64,000 bases of DNA from Enoplolaimus lenunculus (taxonomy: Eukaryota > Nematoda > Enoplea > Enoplida > Thoracostomopsidae): positions 1 through 64,000 of the forward strand of contig JASANG010003066.1 in assembly GCA_030248215.1 (NCBI GenBank), written 5' to 3'. This document shows, one piece after another, positions 1 to 11,676 of the stretch (within the stretch, counting starts at the first letter, position 1; each line of letters opens with the position of its first letter). Under the pieces are notes generated by a model. That model was not told the DNA's origin and did not search any database. It saw only the letters and a list, made by a program, of their open reading frames with translations. The position numbers and the translations under genes were made by a program.

Positions 1-174
1 AAAACGATTAGAAAGCTAAAATTTACACTTGTTATTTTGATTGCTAAATATAACGTTTTCGAGGTTAATCATCGTGCATTCATGTGGAAATGTTTCAATA
101 TGTCTTTTGATTTTGGGGGTTCTCACATTAGACGACACCCACCCATAGATTAGTCACGTCACTCGATCACCGTT

Positions 175-415
175 TTGGCAAATGTAAAGATCAGGGACGG
201 AACGTTTTTCTGAGGGACTGCAATAAACTAAAGCTTAAGCTTTAGACTAATTTTTGGCTAGGCTTTGGCTTTAGGCTTAGGCTCAGGAATAACCGCATTA
301 TTACGGTTAGACTTTGGCTTTAGGTATAAGCTCATTCTTCTATTAGGCTTAGGCTAGGCACAGGCTTAGCTAAGGCTTAGGCTTAACCTTAGGTATAAGC
401 TTAAACTGTCTATAC
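175..415. mobile_element. Family-D element (GGAAC subtype), partial, left arm
   Basis: Begins with the family-D end (ATGTAAAGATCAGGGACGGA) followed by degenerate TTAGGC-like hexamers. The 3' end is not recognisable. The mirror copy is at about 7426-7666. Confidence 0.6.
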
Positions 416-920
416 CTTGACCATTGTATTCCGCAGGTTTTGAGTTTCGGGTTTGTTTACAGTTCCTTAGGTATTAAGGCCACAAAAAGAGTAAACTCTT
501 TTTAATCAGATCGGGAACTACGAACGCTTAACAAAATTCCCAAACGACTTTTGCTAGCAATCTTAAAGGTTTTGCTAATTACTTTGCAAGGTCCACTACA
601 GCGGATGCCACAACTAGGGACCGGCTCCTATTGGAGAGCCCAAGTATGGTAGTGACACAAGTCTCGCAAACGAATCAATCGTGGACCCAAACACAATTTT
701 ACCATTTAACTCCTGGTACAAAGTTTTGGGTACAAAAATCTGAGAAATAGAACCACCCGTCTTCATTGTTGCGCTCATGTTTACTTTGTATGGCATATCT
801 TTAGTGGTTTTTGAGCATTTTTAACCTGCGCACGGTTTTTGTACCCAGCCGACCCGCTGGCAAAATGTGGGCCTACGCGGTGCCTCAGCCTTTCCTTAGC
901 ATAATTTTGGCCAACCTCTA

Positions 921-1131
921 CACTGCAAAAAATGGTTTAGTCAAGTTGACTCTCTCCGAAATAGGGTTTTCGGGACTACACAAACTGAGTCAAATTTAAC
1001 TGCGCCAGAGTCAAACGTCCGACTCAGCGAACCGAGTTCGACTATGGTGGAGTCGAATTTTGACTCTGTTTATGTAGTCCCGAAAACCCTATTTCGGAGA
1101 CAGTCAATGTGACTCACCATTTTTTGCAGTG
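921..1131. mobile_element. Family-A foldback MITE, left arm
   Basis: A 211-bp element bounded by inverted CACTGCAAAAAATGG, flanked by TA on both sides, as expected of a TA target duplication. The interior is a long imperfect palindrome built from GAGTCAAATTTGACTC-type words. It is non-coding. The superfamily is not certain; TA duplication fits Tc1/mariner-like machinery. Confidence 0.85.
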
Positions 1132-1550
1132 TAAAAAAACTTTCACCATTGCGTGTTTAAAGTTATCGAAAACCCTTGCATGCTTCATCTAAAAATGTTT
1201 AGCCTCCCCTAGCAAGGTGAGCTAGCTACGCGCGTGAAAGATAATAATTATTTATTCAAATTATGATAAATCACGTTTGTCTTGCGAACTTTTTTCCCGG
1301 CTCAGGTCTGTATTCTGTCTTACCGGTGTAAAATGATTGATGTTATAGTTGAATTTGGTTGAAATTTTCTTCGTTTTATTTGAAAAGTTTTCAGGTCGGA
1401 ACAAAGTTTTTTTTGAAACCATAATTCGGGTCATGCAGATTTACAGCGAGCTTGCAACATAACTGATGTATTAAATAATTGGAGTTGCGGTAATCGAGAT
1501 GGGACGTCAGGGCGGTGGCCTACCCCCAGTCTGGGTTCAGTAGTGTCAGA

Positions 1551-1767
1551 GTCCATAATATTCTCAAATGTCTATAGCACCTATCAAGTGATAAGTTTTC
1601 AAACTGTCGAACACGTGCAGTTCCGGATTTCAAAATTTGTATAGGAATAGGACAAATTAGGTCTGAAAAATGTGCTGATTTTTGGAGCTTACCATGTGCG
1701 GATTCGAATGTTACAATACCTATCACCAACTGGTTAATGATGCTATATACATTTGAGAATACGGGCC
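1551..1767. mobile_element. Family-C MITE, left arm
   Basis: About 217 bp with inverted ends of the type TATTCTCAAATGTGTATAGC and TGCTATATACATTTGAGAATA. The subterminal parts carry a second inverted pair around a TATCAC(C/T)A core. It is non-coding. Confidence 0.75.
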
Positions 1768-1809
1768 CAGATGTTAACGAGGGTGTATATATTATTTAAT
1801 AAAGATTGT

Positions 1810-1953
1810 AGCCCATGTTACTTTTAGGGCCGTCCCGGTTTCTGGTAGGTTTGTAAAAGAGTTAGCTTAGATTCTAGATTACATTTTTTCGTTAGACTTG
1901 GGCTTAGGCTTATGCTTTTGCTACGCTTAGGTGTAGGCTGAGCCACATTGGCC
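1810..1953. mobile_element. Family-D element (GTTAC subtype), left arm
   Basis: Starts AGCCCATGTTACTTTTAGGG and ends ACATTGGCC, enclosing degenerate TTAGGC-like words. The mirror copy is at 5891-6034. Flanking octamers match at only about half the positions, so the target duplication is decayed. Confidence 0.65.
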
Positions 1954-2518
1954 ATGAAGTTTGCTATTAACTGTCCATATTTCAGCCGTTTATCAGTCCT
2001 GACTTCGACCAATTACCACGTATCGGCTATGCAAATGCTGCTTGCATGGGATTGGCCAAAAAATTGTCCAGTATTAAATTAATAAAGATCGAAACAGTTT
2101 TTCAACAGAAATTCGAGAAAAAAAAATTGAAACATCCAATCATTATTCAATGGCTGTCTTCTCTAAAACCAGAATAATATTTTGTTTTAATTCAGTTCAC
2201 ATTAAATTCTTTCGCTTTTAACGTTCCATAAATTATATTATTATATGTATATTATGTTTATGTATATATATAGATGTATTATCTCACGGGTCACTCACAT
2301 TTAAGATTCTGTCGCTTCTTTCCTTTAAGATCTTGCCCCTCTCACTTTCTTTCCTCCCCCGAAACAAACCAAAAACGACAACCAGAACAATGCGCCATAG
2401 AAGTAGTAAATCAGACAAGAATAGGCAATTACACAACTTTAGACGAATACTTTTTGTATTATCTTTCTAAAAGGCTCGCCGGCCATCATGAGTTATTGGT
2501 AGCGACAAAGCATATATA

Positions 2519-2575
2519 TTACATATATATATATATATATTTATATATATACATATATATAGATATATATAGAAA
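2519..2575. repeat. AT dinucleotide microsatellite (left arm)
   Basis: Tract of TATA units with a few interruptions. The mirrored tract in the right arm is at about 5215-5275. Confidence 0.85.
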
Positions 2576-3504
2576 ACTTTTGTCTAAGATAGAATTCTTT
2601 CAAATGCTATTGATAAATTTCCTATGTTAGGGGAAGGGTGGGACGAAAGTATCTCATTGGAGGAACGTTGACCCCCTTGCAGTTTGCGGCTTTGGTACGA
2701 GTGTTTTTGTATAATTGCACAACTTACGTTAATGTTATATTTAATGTTCATGTATTCGGTACTTTTAGCTTTCATTAGTCTTATTGAATTTTAGTAGAGT
2801 CTATTTTAAATAGCTTAAGTTATACTTAAAGTGATGTGCTTTGGGTATTTTTTGTATATCCGGATATCGCTACTTAAATCGTTAGCGGATAAGGGTCAAA
2901 TTTGGCTGGCTTGAATTGAAATTTCGAATTTTTGTATTTTTTGTTACATTTTGTCGTTATGAAAGCTGATTTTTGAGTTACGTTAGTTTTTACTCAGGGT
3001 TCGATGGTCGAAATCCGGTTCCAGACGCGTAGCCGGTTCAAATTGCACGGGGGAGCGAAAACGGTTTCAGAACGGGAGTACATGAATTTAGTACAAACGA
3101 AATTGAAATTTTCCAGGGGGCAAAAAAGTTTTCGGCAAGGCGGTTGAGCGTTTAAGCCCCCTTTTGACTGCGAGCCCATTTGGTGTCAATATGTACAAAT
3201 GATTAAATATTGACAAATATTCATTTTCGAATGGATATTTTCTGTTTCGTATATCGGATTTTCTCTGCAAGCTGTACTCAACTTCCAATCTATTGCATCT
3301 TTTTAAAAATTCCACTACGTTCAGCATTTGCTTTATTCATCTAGGCGCATCTCTCAAATATTATAGCACTTCTCTTAGTAATATTTTTCAAACTTACTTA
3401 ATACTATGCATGAACTCAAAACTACCCGAGCAAATCATATGCAAAATAATTGCTGAATTTTCATTTCGCGAACGTTAAGCCAAAAGTGAAATATTTATTT
3501 TATA

Positions 3505-4262
3505 CATTTCCTTCAATCTAGGCCCATATTCTCAAATGTGTATAGCAATTATCATCAGTTAGTAATATGTTTTCAAACTTACTTTCATAATACTATTGCA
3601 GTTGTTGAACTCAAAACTGGTACAGTAGTAGAGCAAATCATATGCGAAAATAATGTGCTGAATTTTCAGTTTCAGCATTTTTCGCTGGTTCAAAAGTTAT
3701 AAGACCTATCACCAGCTGGTATTAGGTGCTACACACATTTGAGAATACGGGCTCTAATGTCAACAAGCCGCCTTAAATTAGCTTTCATGCTGTTGACTAA
3801 CTGAAAGACTGTATATATTTCAGCTTTAAAGTATACTTTGGTTCTTTTTTGCTAAATTTGGAAAAGTTTTCGTTAATAATTAAATTTTAAAGTTAACCTA
3901 AAAAGTTTCAGTTGAAATGAGAAGAAAACCAACTCTTGAGATTTTGTCGAAGTCTTGTGACTACAGTTTGTCTGCTGATGGGCTCTGAAGATTTAGTGTA
4001 AGGGCAAAGAATAATTTCAGTATTAACATAAACGTTTTTAATGCGGTCAAAAACAATTTTTGTCCGTCAAAAATTTTTTCTAGAGGGGCGTAGATGTTTG
4101 TAGACAAAACAGAGCCCTCCCCCCCGTCGGTCATTACTTTATAGTTGAAGTCATGATTGGCTTGTTTATTGCAACAAATACCTTTATTGTAGTTTTGACT
4201 TGAAAACCTAAATTGAAGATTTGATTAAGAACACAAAAGCTTAAAACGCTGTAGGTATAATG
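3505..4262. other. Spacer of the inverted duplication
   Basis: Single-copy centre of the palindrome. It contains one complete family-C element (3530-3752) and then about 500 bp with no recognised feature, including a C-rich tract near 4120. No reading frame is worth calling. Confidence 0.85.
3530..3752. mobile_element. Family-C MITE in the palindrome spacer
   Basis: A 223-bp copy with ends GGCCCATATTCTCAAATGTG and CACATTTGAGAATACGGGC. It lies in the unpaired spacer. Partial, more decayed copies of the same family lie just inside each arm (about 3350-3470 and 4290-4445). Confidence 0.8.
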
Positions 4263-5890
4263 AATAAAATTAAATATTTCACTTTTGGCTTAACGTTCGC
4301 GAAACTGAAAATTCAGCACATTATTTTCGCATATGATTTCTCTACTCTGTACCAGTTTTGAGTTCAACAACTGCAATAGTATAAAGTAAGTTTGAAAACA
4401 TATTACTAGCTGATGATAGCTTTGCTATATATTTGAGATATGGGCCTAATTAATAAACACATCTGAACGTAGTGGATTTTTAAAAAGATGCAATAGATTG
4501 GAAGTTGAGTACAGCTTGCAGAGAAAATCCGATATACGAAACAGAAAATATCCATTCGAAAATGAATATTTGTCAATATTTTAATCATTTGTACATATTG
4601 ACACCAAATGGGCTCGCAGTCAAAAGGGGGCTTAAACGCTCAACCGCCTTGCCGAAAACTTTTTTGCCCCCTGGAAAATTTCAATTTCGTTTGTACTAAA
4701 TTCATGTACTCCCGTTCTGAAACCGTTTTCGCTCCCCCGTGCAATTTGAACCGGCTACGCGTCTGGAACCGGATTTCGACCATCGACCCCTGAGTAAAAA
4801 CTAACGTAACTCAAAAATCAGCTTTCATAACGACAAAATGTAACAAAAAATACAAAAATTCGAAATTTCAATTCAAGCCAGCCAAATTTGACCCTTATCC
4901 GCTAACGATTTAAGTAGCGATATCCGGATATACAAAAAATACCCAAAGCACATCACTTTAAGTATAACTTAAGCTATTTAAAATATAGACTCTACTAAAA
5001 TTCAATAAGACTAATGAAAGCTAAAAGTACCGAATACATGAACATTAAATATAACATTAACGTAAGTTGTGCAATTATACAAAAACACTCGTACCAAAGC
5101 CGCAAACTGCAAGGGGGTCAACGTTCCTCCAATGAGATACTTTCGTCCCACCCTTCCCCTAACATAGGAAATTTATCAATAGCATTTGAAAGAATTCTAT
5201 CTTAGACAAAATTTTTCTATATATATCTATATATATGTATATATATAAATATATATATATATATATGTAATATATATGCTTTGTCGCTACCAATAACTCA
5301 TGATGGCCGGCGAGCCTTTTAGAAAGATAATACAAAAAGTATTCGTCTAAAGTTGTGTAATTGCCTATTCTTGTCTGATTTACTACTTCTATGGCGCATT
5401 TGGTTCATCGCCGTCGTTTTCGATTTTTTTCAGTGGCTGCGAAGCCAAACAAAGCGTCTAATGGAGCCCTGAGACGGTTTCAAAGGAATACTGAAGCAGA
5501 CATACTAGGCTACTTAATTGTGAGAAAGTTTGACCAAAACCGTGATGAGATATATACATCTATATATATATTCATATATACATATATATACATATATATA
5601 ATATAGTTTTATTTGTGAACGTTTAAAGCGACAGAATTTAAATGTGAACTGAATTAAAACAAAATATTATTCTGGTTTTAGAGAAGACAGCCATTGAATA
5701 ATGATTGGATGTTTCAATTTTTTTTTCTCGAATTTCTGTTGAAAAACTGTTTCGATCTTTATTAATTTAATACTGGACAATTTTTTGGCCAATCCCATGC
5801 AAGCAGCATTTGCATAGCCGATACGTGGTAATTGGTCGAAGTCAGGACTGATAAACGGCTGAAATATGGACAGTTAATAGCAAACTTCAT

Positions 5891-6034
5891 GGCCAATGTG
5901 GCTCAGCCTACACCTAAGCGTAGCAAAAGCATAAGCCTAAGCCCAAGTCTAACGAAAAAATGTAATCTAGAATCTAAGCTAACTCTTTTACAAACCTACC
6001 AGAAACCGGGACGGCCCTAAAAGTAACATGGGCT
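5891..6034. mobile_element. Family-D element (GTTAC subtype), right arm
   Basis: Mirror of 1810-1953 within the right palindrome arm; same ends and same interior hexamers on the opposite strand. Confidence 0.65.
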
Positions 6035-6076
6035 ACAATCTTTATTAAATAATATATACACCCTCGTTAACATCTG

Positions 6077-6293
6077 GGCCCGTATTCTCAAATGTATATA
6101 GCATCATTAACCAGTTGGTGATAGGTATTGTAACATTCGAATCCGCACATGGTAAGCTCCAAAAATCAGCACATTTTTCAGACCTAATTTGTCCTATTCC
6201 TATACAAATTTTGAAATCCGGAACTGCACGTGTTCGACAGTTTGAAAACTTATCACTTGATAGGTGCTATAGACATTTGAGAATATTATGGAC
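6077..6293. mobile_element. Family-C MITE, right arm
   Basis: Mirror copy of 1551-1767. The termini read GGGCCCGTATTCTCAAATG at one end and the diverged GAGAATATTATGG at the other. Confidence 0.75.
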
Positions 6294-6710
6294 TCTGACA
6301 CTACTGAACCCAGACTGGGGGTAGGCCACCGCCCTGACGTCCCATCTCGATTACCGCAACTCCAATTATTTAATACATCAGTTATGTTGCAAGCTCGCTG
6401 TAAATCTGCATGATCCGAATTATGGTTTCAAAAAAAACTTTGTTCCGACCTGAAAACTTTTCAAATAAAACGAAGAAATTTCTACCAAATTCAACTATAA
6501 CATCAATCATTTTATACCGGTAAGACAGAATACGGACGTGAGCCGGAAAAAAGTTCGCAAGACAAACGTGATTTATCATAATTTGAATAAATAATTATTA
6601 TCTTCCACGCGCGTAGCTAGCTCACCTTGCTAGGGCAGGCTAAACATTTTTAGATGAAGCATGCAAGGGTTTTCGATAACTTTAAACACGCAATGGTGAA
6701 AGTTTTTTTA

Positions 6711-6920
6711 CACTGCAAAAAATGGTGAGTCACATTGACTGTCTCCGAAATAGGGTTTTCGGGACTACATAAACAGAGTCAAAATTCGACTCCACCATAG
6801 TCGAACTCGGTTCGCTGAGTCGGACGTTTGACTCTGGCGCAGTTAAATTTGACTCAGTTTGTGTAGTCCCGAAAATCCTATTTTGGAGAGAGTCAATTTG
6901 GCTAACCATTTTTTGCAGTG
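6711..6920. mobile_element. Family-A foldback MITE, right arm
   Basis: Mirror of the element at 921-1131, with the same CACTGCAAAAAATGG termini and TA flanks. It is shared by both arms, so the insertion is older than the inverted duplication. Confidence 0.85.
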
Positions 6921-7425
6921 TAGAGGTTGGCCAAAATTATGCTAAGGAAAGGCTGAGGCACCGCGTAGGCCCACATTTTGCCAGCGGGTCGGCTGGGTAC
7001 AAAAACCGTGCGCAGGTTAAAAATGCTCAAAAACCACTAAAGATATGCCATACAAAGTAAACATGAGCGCAACAATGAAGACGGGTGGTTCTATTTCTCA
7101 GATTTTTGTACCCAAAAATTTGTACCAGGAGTTAAATGGTAAAATTGTGTTTGGGTCCACGATTGATTCGCTTGCGAGACTTGTGTCACTACCATACTTG
7201 GGCTCTCCAATAGGAGCCGGTCCCTAGTTGTGGCATCCGCTGTAGTGGACCTTGCAAAGTAATTAGCAAAACCTTTAAGATTGCTAGCAAAAGTCGTTTG
7301 GGAATTTTGTTAAGCGTTCGTAGTTCCCGATCTGATTAAAAAGAGTTTACTCTTTTTGTGGCCTTAATACCTAAGGAACTGTAAACAAACCCGAAACTCA
7401 AAACCTGCGGAATACAATGGTCAAG

Positions 7426-7666
7426 GTATAGACAGTTTAAGCTTATACCTAAGGTTAAGCCTTAGCCTTAGCTAAGCCTGTGCCTAGCCTAAGCCTAATA
7501 GAAGAATGAGCTTATACCTAAAGCCAAAGTCTAACCGTAATAATGCGGTTATTCCTGAGCCTAAGCCTAAAGCCAAAGCCTAGCCAAAAATTAGTCTAAA
7601 GCTTAAGCTTTAGTTTATTGCAGTCCCTCAGAAAAACGTTCCGTCCCTGATCTTTACATTTGCCAA
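7426..7666. mobile_element. Family-D element (GGAAC subtype), partial, right arm
   Basis: Mirror of 175-415; CCTAAG/CCTAAA hexamer-like words followed by the TCCGTCCCTGATCTTTACAT end. Confidence 0.6.
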
Positions 7667-7841
7667 AACGGTGATCTAGTGACGTGACTAATCTATGGGT
7701 GGGTGTCGTCTAATGTGAGAACCCCCAAAATCAAAAGACATATTGAAACATTTCCACATGAATGCACTATGATTAACCTCGAAAACGTTATATTTAGCAA
7801 TCAAAGCAACAAGTGTAATTTTAGCGTTCTAATCGTTTTTT

Positions 7842-8233
7842 TCGGTTGCATACCTCACGAATCCCTTATTTTTTTGCAAGCCAGACAGGATGGTGTACAC
7901 GTAACGACTAATTTTACTTTGGGAGGTGTAACAGTAGCTCAAGTATATAATCCTAATCGGAAGCCAAATTTTGAGCCTCAACGTAAGAATAAACTTATAA
8001 CTAATCCTTAAGCCAAAGCAAGTAAAATTAGTCTAAAGCTTAAGCTTACTGAGGCAGCCAATGTTACTTTAAGAGGCATTACAGTAGGATAAGCATAAGC
8101 CAAAACCTAAGGCGGCTCAGCGTAAGGCCTATAGCTAAGCTTAAAAGCCAAAGCCAAAAATTAGTCGAAAGCTTAAGCTGACACCATTATAGTCCTTCAA
8201 AAAATGGTTCGACCCTCGAAGTAACACTGGTCC
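7842..8233. mobile_element. Two adjoining degenerate family-D elements
   Basis: A partial copy at about 7900-8045 abuts a more complete one at 8056-8233, which runs from AGCCAATGTTACTTTAAG to CGAAGTAACACTGGTC. Both hold CCTAAGCC-type words and the shared internal segment TTAGTC(T/G)AAAGCTTAAGCT. Confidence 0.55.
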
Positions 8234-8743
8234 AAAGGGCGATGGTTAGCGTTATTATCACCGTCAAACATTTGAAACCGCCAAAAACGGCCCAATCGGG
8301 CTTAAAAAATCAGTTTTATCCCCGAGTCCGACATATTTTTGATTTTGAATCCAGCTTATACCTGCCCTCAAAATGATAAATTGCTCGCCACACAACTATG
8401 GTAAACTGAATGATTTGCGAGAGTTCAACGTTATAAACGGTATGTTTCCACTGAAACTCAGCCATAAAAATATTCGCTTTTAGCTGTTGATATCCTCTTT
8501 ATCTCATGATATGCAAAATCGCTGCCTTTCGAAACTTTTTATGCTTTTTGACACATTTTATCCGGCATACGGCACTGGGGTATAGAACGCCATAAAGTTG
8601 AAGTTGAAAACGTAGCATTATTACAAACAACGACGTGAAACCATATATACTTGAAAATTGTTTAGGCAGACTCGGAATGCGATAAGTTAGCGTACAATAC
8701 TGTGCGTTGAATAAATCCTTTCCCGTCAAAATATTTCTATCTT

Positions 8744-8962
8744 GGCTCGGTATTGTCAAACGTGTATAGCAGCTATCATCAGTCAGTGATAGGGTTTCAA
8801 ACTTGCTAACTGTTGCAGTTGTTGAACATACAATTCGTACAAGAGCAAATCAAACGCGAAAAATGTACCCAATTTTGAGTCTAATAATTCACTGGTTCGA
8901 AAGTTACCAAGATTTATCACTAACTGGTGATAGGTGCTACACACATTTGAGAATACAGGCCA
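8744..8962. mobile_element. Family-C MITE
   Basis: About 219 bp with ends GGCTCGGTATTGTCAAACG and CACATTTGAGAATACAGGCC, and the family's internal TATCATCAGT / ATCACTAACTGGTGATAGGTG pairing. Confidence 0.8.
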
Positions 8963-9169
8963 TTTTAATTTGAGATCAAAATTTACGCTATGATTCGAAC
9001 CTCGGATTCTTGCATAAAAGGCGTTTGCCATGACCGAAAATCTATATATAACGATAGAGCGTGCAAAAAAGTCAAATTCAAAAACAATTGGCGGACAGAT
9101 ATTAATACTTCGGTCGCTAGTGCAAAACTAACAATGCGTACCTACTTAATGGTTTTTGTTCAAACCCTC

Positions 9170-9574
9170 GGCCCATGTAAAGATCAGGGGCGGAACGTTT
9201 TTCTGTGGGACTACAAAAGAGTAAGCTTAAGCTTTAGACTAATTTTTTGCTTGGCTTAGGCTGAGGTTTAGGCTTAGGCTTAGGCTTAGGAATATGCTCA
9301 GCCTTACGCTTAGGCTTAGGCTTAGGCTTAGGCTTAGGCTTAGGAATATGCTCATTCTTACGCTTAGGCTTAGGCTTAGACTTAGACTTAGGCTTAGACT
9401 TAGGCTTAGGAATATGCTCATTCTTACGCTTAGGCTTAGGCTTAGACTTAGACTTAGGCTTAGACTTAGGCTTAGGAATATGCTCATTCTTATGCTTAGG
9501 CTTAGGCTTAGTCGTAAGCTTAGGCTTAGGAATATGCTTAAAATATTGTTCCGCCCCTGTTCCTTACATTTGCC
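9170..9574. mobile_element. Family-D element carrying a TTAGGC-like array
   Basis: A 405-bp element with inverted ends GGCCCATGTAAAGATCAGGG and CCCCTGTTCCTTACATTTGCC. The flanking octamers AAACCCTC (9162-9169) and GAACCCTC (9575-9582) match at seven of eight bases, a good 8-bp target duplication. The centre (about 9255-9535) is hexamer array, mostly CTTAGG and variants, punctuated by an AATATGCTCATTCTTACG block at 9291, 9345, 9411 and 9476, a higher-order unit of 54-66 bp. Leucine-arginine or leucine-serine reading frames across it come from the hexamer alone and are not genes. Confidence 0.85.
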
Positions 9575-9696
9575 GAACCCTCTAAACCCACGAGTACCGC
9601 ATTTATGAATATGCCCGTCGTGGTGACCTGATACCGGTTATCACTTTAATATTTAAACACCAGATTTAAACTACACAGCTTTAGCGGCACCTATAA

Positions 9697-9880
9697 AAAG
9701 CTCAGACCGGTAGGCAGCTCAACTTGCTAGGGGGGGGGCTAAAAATTATTCAGGAGGAGCATTCAAGGGGTTTCAATGAGTTATATGCAAAGTTGAAAAT
9801 TTTGTAGGGAGGGTGGGGGGCAAAATTTATCCAGGAGGGGCCGATCCCCCCTGCCCCACTTGGCTACGGGCCCAAAACAG
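9697..9880. mobile_element. G-rich interspersed repeat fragment
   Basis: GCTAGGGGGGGGGCTAAAA and GGCTACGGGCCC words recur at about 1178-1230, 6620-6672 and 29727-29778. The AGCTGGCTACGGGCC end suggests a DNA-transposon fragment. It is non-coding. Confidence 0.5.
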
Positions 9881-9899
9881 CTACGTGTCATACATAATT

Positions 9900-11210
9900 T
9901 TCATGTGTTTCTGCATTTTATCTAAACACGACGTCACTGATCCGAGCTAGCGACAAATAGAGGTTCGTTGGCGGAATTAGACAGACCTCAGATTGCACCA
10001 TTGCAAGCAGCCTGGAACTACTGCCAATATATCTGTCGAGTCTAGCTTGAGCCTAAACCTTAACGTCAATGCTTAAGTCTATTCTGTTGCAGTGAACAAG
10101 TGAAACTACTAATAGTGTAACACAGTCGTAATCGCAGGGTTAATTTTTTCCGGAAAAACATGAATCGACCAGAAAAATATGGCTTTTTTACATTTTTTCC
10201 GGAAGAAACGAACAACGGAAAAATTGAAAATCATGCACTAATGCTTACGCAAGCGCAAATACGTTGATGGATGATTTGTCTATTGAAAAAAGACTTTGGA
10301 AGAATGAAATGACTATTTTATTACAAGTCTCTACATTTGATAACACATGATGATAAGCATACTGCACACACAACAGAGCTGTCATATACCTAAAAAGGTA
10401 TATAAGCCAGATAATGTGGCCACATACTTGCGGGGTTGTATCCGGCAAAAAATCTGCAGTCAAGATTTGTGGATTCGTAGTTTTATTGATATACGAAAAA
10501 TGAAATTAATCAGAAGTCAAGTTCCGAACTAAACGCGGAATATATTTGCAATAAATTTTGTATCAAAGAGATGCGGAAAAATCTCGAATATATAGCAATC
10601 ACTTTAAGATTAAAAAATATATAGTAGCAGGGATGCAACTTCAATTCCAGTTTGATTAGAAAACAACTTGCATAGCATACTTTTTAGCACCAGTAGGGGC
10701 GACAGGAGACACAACTCTACTCGCCCTGTGAACGCTTCTGTTCAGCCATCGTATACCTTTAGCAAAATGCCTTTGAATTTAGAACCTGTAAGTTTTCCTA
10801 TGGTCTTTCCAGAAGTTTAGAGGTATGCATTCCGCTATTCCTCATACTGGCAGACCCAAAGGGTGAACCAAGACTTTGTATTTAGTAAAATTGCGTTTGG
10901 TTTGTGGCTCGCATTCCTCGCGTGTACTTCCTGTATATCTCATGTGGTCACCCATCTTAGAGATTTTTGGATCCGTACTGATTCTTCCCCAGTATAAGTC
11001 AACGTTCGCAATGACGGTAGCGTGCGAAAAATTTAATTTCTCACGATTTCTGTGATGTTTTCGCGCCGTTGTTCGAGTATCTTACTGAGATTATAATAAA
11101 AAATTTTTTGCCGTGTTTTCCATTTTTTCAACCCCCTTTGGAAAAAACGAAAAACTGTTTTTTCGTTTGTATTTTCCGGTGCCCAACGTTGGTTGAAATA
11201 CTAAAACCCA
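9900..11210. other. Intergenic stretch, no supported feature
   Basis: I see no recognised gene or repeat family. A TTAACTGA-poor, AT-rich sequence with a short ATG-led stretch at about 10768-10788 followed by a donor-like GTAAGT; seven codons are too few to call an exon. Confidence 0.5.
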
Positions 11211-11211
11211 T

Positions 11212-11432
11212 TGCCCATATTCTCAAATGTGTATGACAACAATCATCAATTAGTAATAGGTTTTGAAACTCACTATTGCAGTTGTTGAACTCAAAATTGG
11301 TACAGGAGTAGAGCAAGTTATACGAAAAATGTGCACTAAATTTTAAGCCTCAGCATCATTCACTGGTGGGAAGCGTACAAGACCTATCACCAACTGGTAA
11401 TAGGTGCTACACATATTTGAGAATGCCGGCCT
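11212..11432. mobile_element. Family-C MITE
   Basis: Ends TGCCCATATTCTCAAATGTG and CATATTTGAGAATGCCGGC, with a TATCACCAACTGGTAATAGG inner segment as in other copies. Confidence 0.78.
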
Positions 11433-11609
11433 CAGGTATTATAGGCTAATGCTTAACTGTTGTCAATCTATATCTGAAAGTGTTTTAGATCTATCCCGTG
11501 CGCATACTGAATAGCTATCAGTAAAGTCAATATACTGCAACCGTAAAATTGCTATATTTCACAACGACCAATTAAAGTCAACCGTAGGTTGAACTATAAT
11601 TTAAAAGCC

Positions 11610-11676
11610 ACCCACGAAAGGCCGGTCGGCCGAGTTAAGGTTTCATCTTTGAGGCCGATGCGTTCGCCTCTCCGGC
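11610..11676 (+). repeat. tRNA-like relic (possible SINE head)
   Basis: GTCGGCCGAGTTAAGG resembles the A box of a type II tRNA (Leu/Ser) and GCGTTCGCCTC loosely resembles a B box about 35 bases later. No clean cloverleaf forms and the copy is single here, so this is a weak call. Confidence 0.2.

Larger units (their letters stand above)
1..3504 (+). repeat. Left arm of a 7.8-kb inverted duplication
   Basis: This arm reads as the reverse complement of 4263-7841. Paired coordinates sum to about 7841 at the outer end and 7787 near the centre, so indels are few and small. The outer 2.2 kb differs only at scattered bases; the innermost 150 bp is more diverged. The match is still running at base 1, so the true outer end may lie outside the window. 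The arm carries several interspersed elements that are also present in the other arm. Short mirrored reading frames of about 60 codons occur in both arms, but none resembles a known protein. Confidence 0.95.
4263..7841 (-). repeat. Right arm of a 7.8-kb inverted duplication
   Basis: Reverse-complement partner of 1-3504. It ends at about 7841, after which unrelated sequence begins. The largest difference between arms is a patch at about 5395-5555 facing about 2280-2390 on the left: sequence and length differ there, while both sides of the patch match closely. Confidence 0.95.

Noticed and set aside
614-7227. Mirrored 60-70-codon frames in both palindrome arms
   Set aside because: Short, cut by repeats, no recognisable motif; their conservation between arms only reflects the duplication.
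9239-9608. Long leucine-arginine and leucine-serine reading frames on both strands
   Set aside because: They are translations of the CTTAGG hexamer array in three frames; a hexamer array has no stop in most frames.
10925-11000. 5S rRNA-like stretch on the minus strand (GATGGGTGACCACATGAGA)
   Set aside because: Only the box C region matches; the A box and the 5' half of 5S rRNA are absent.
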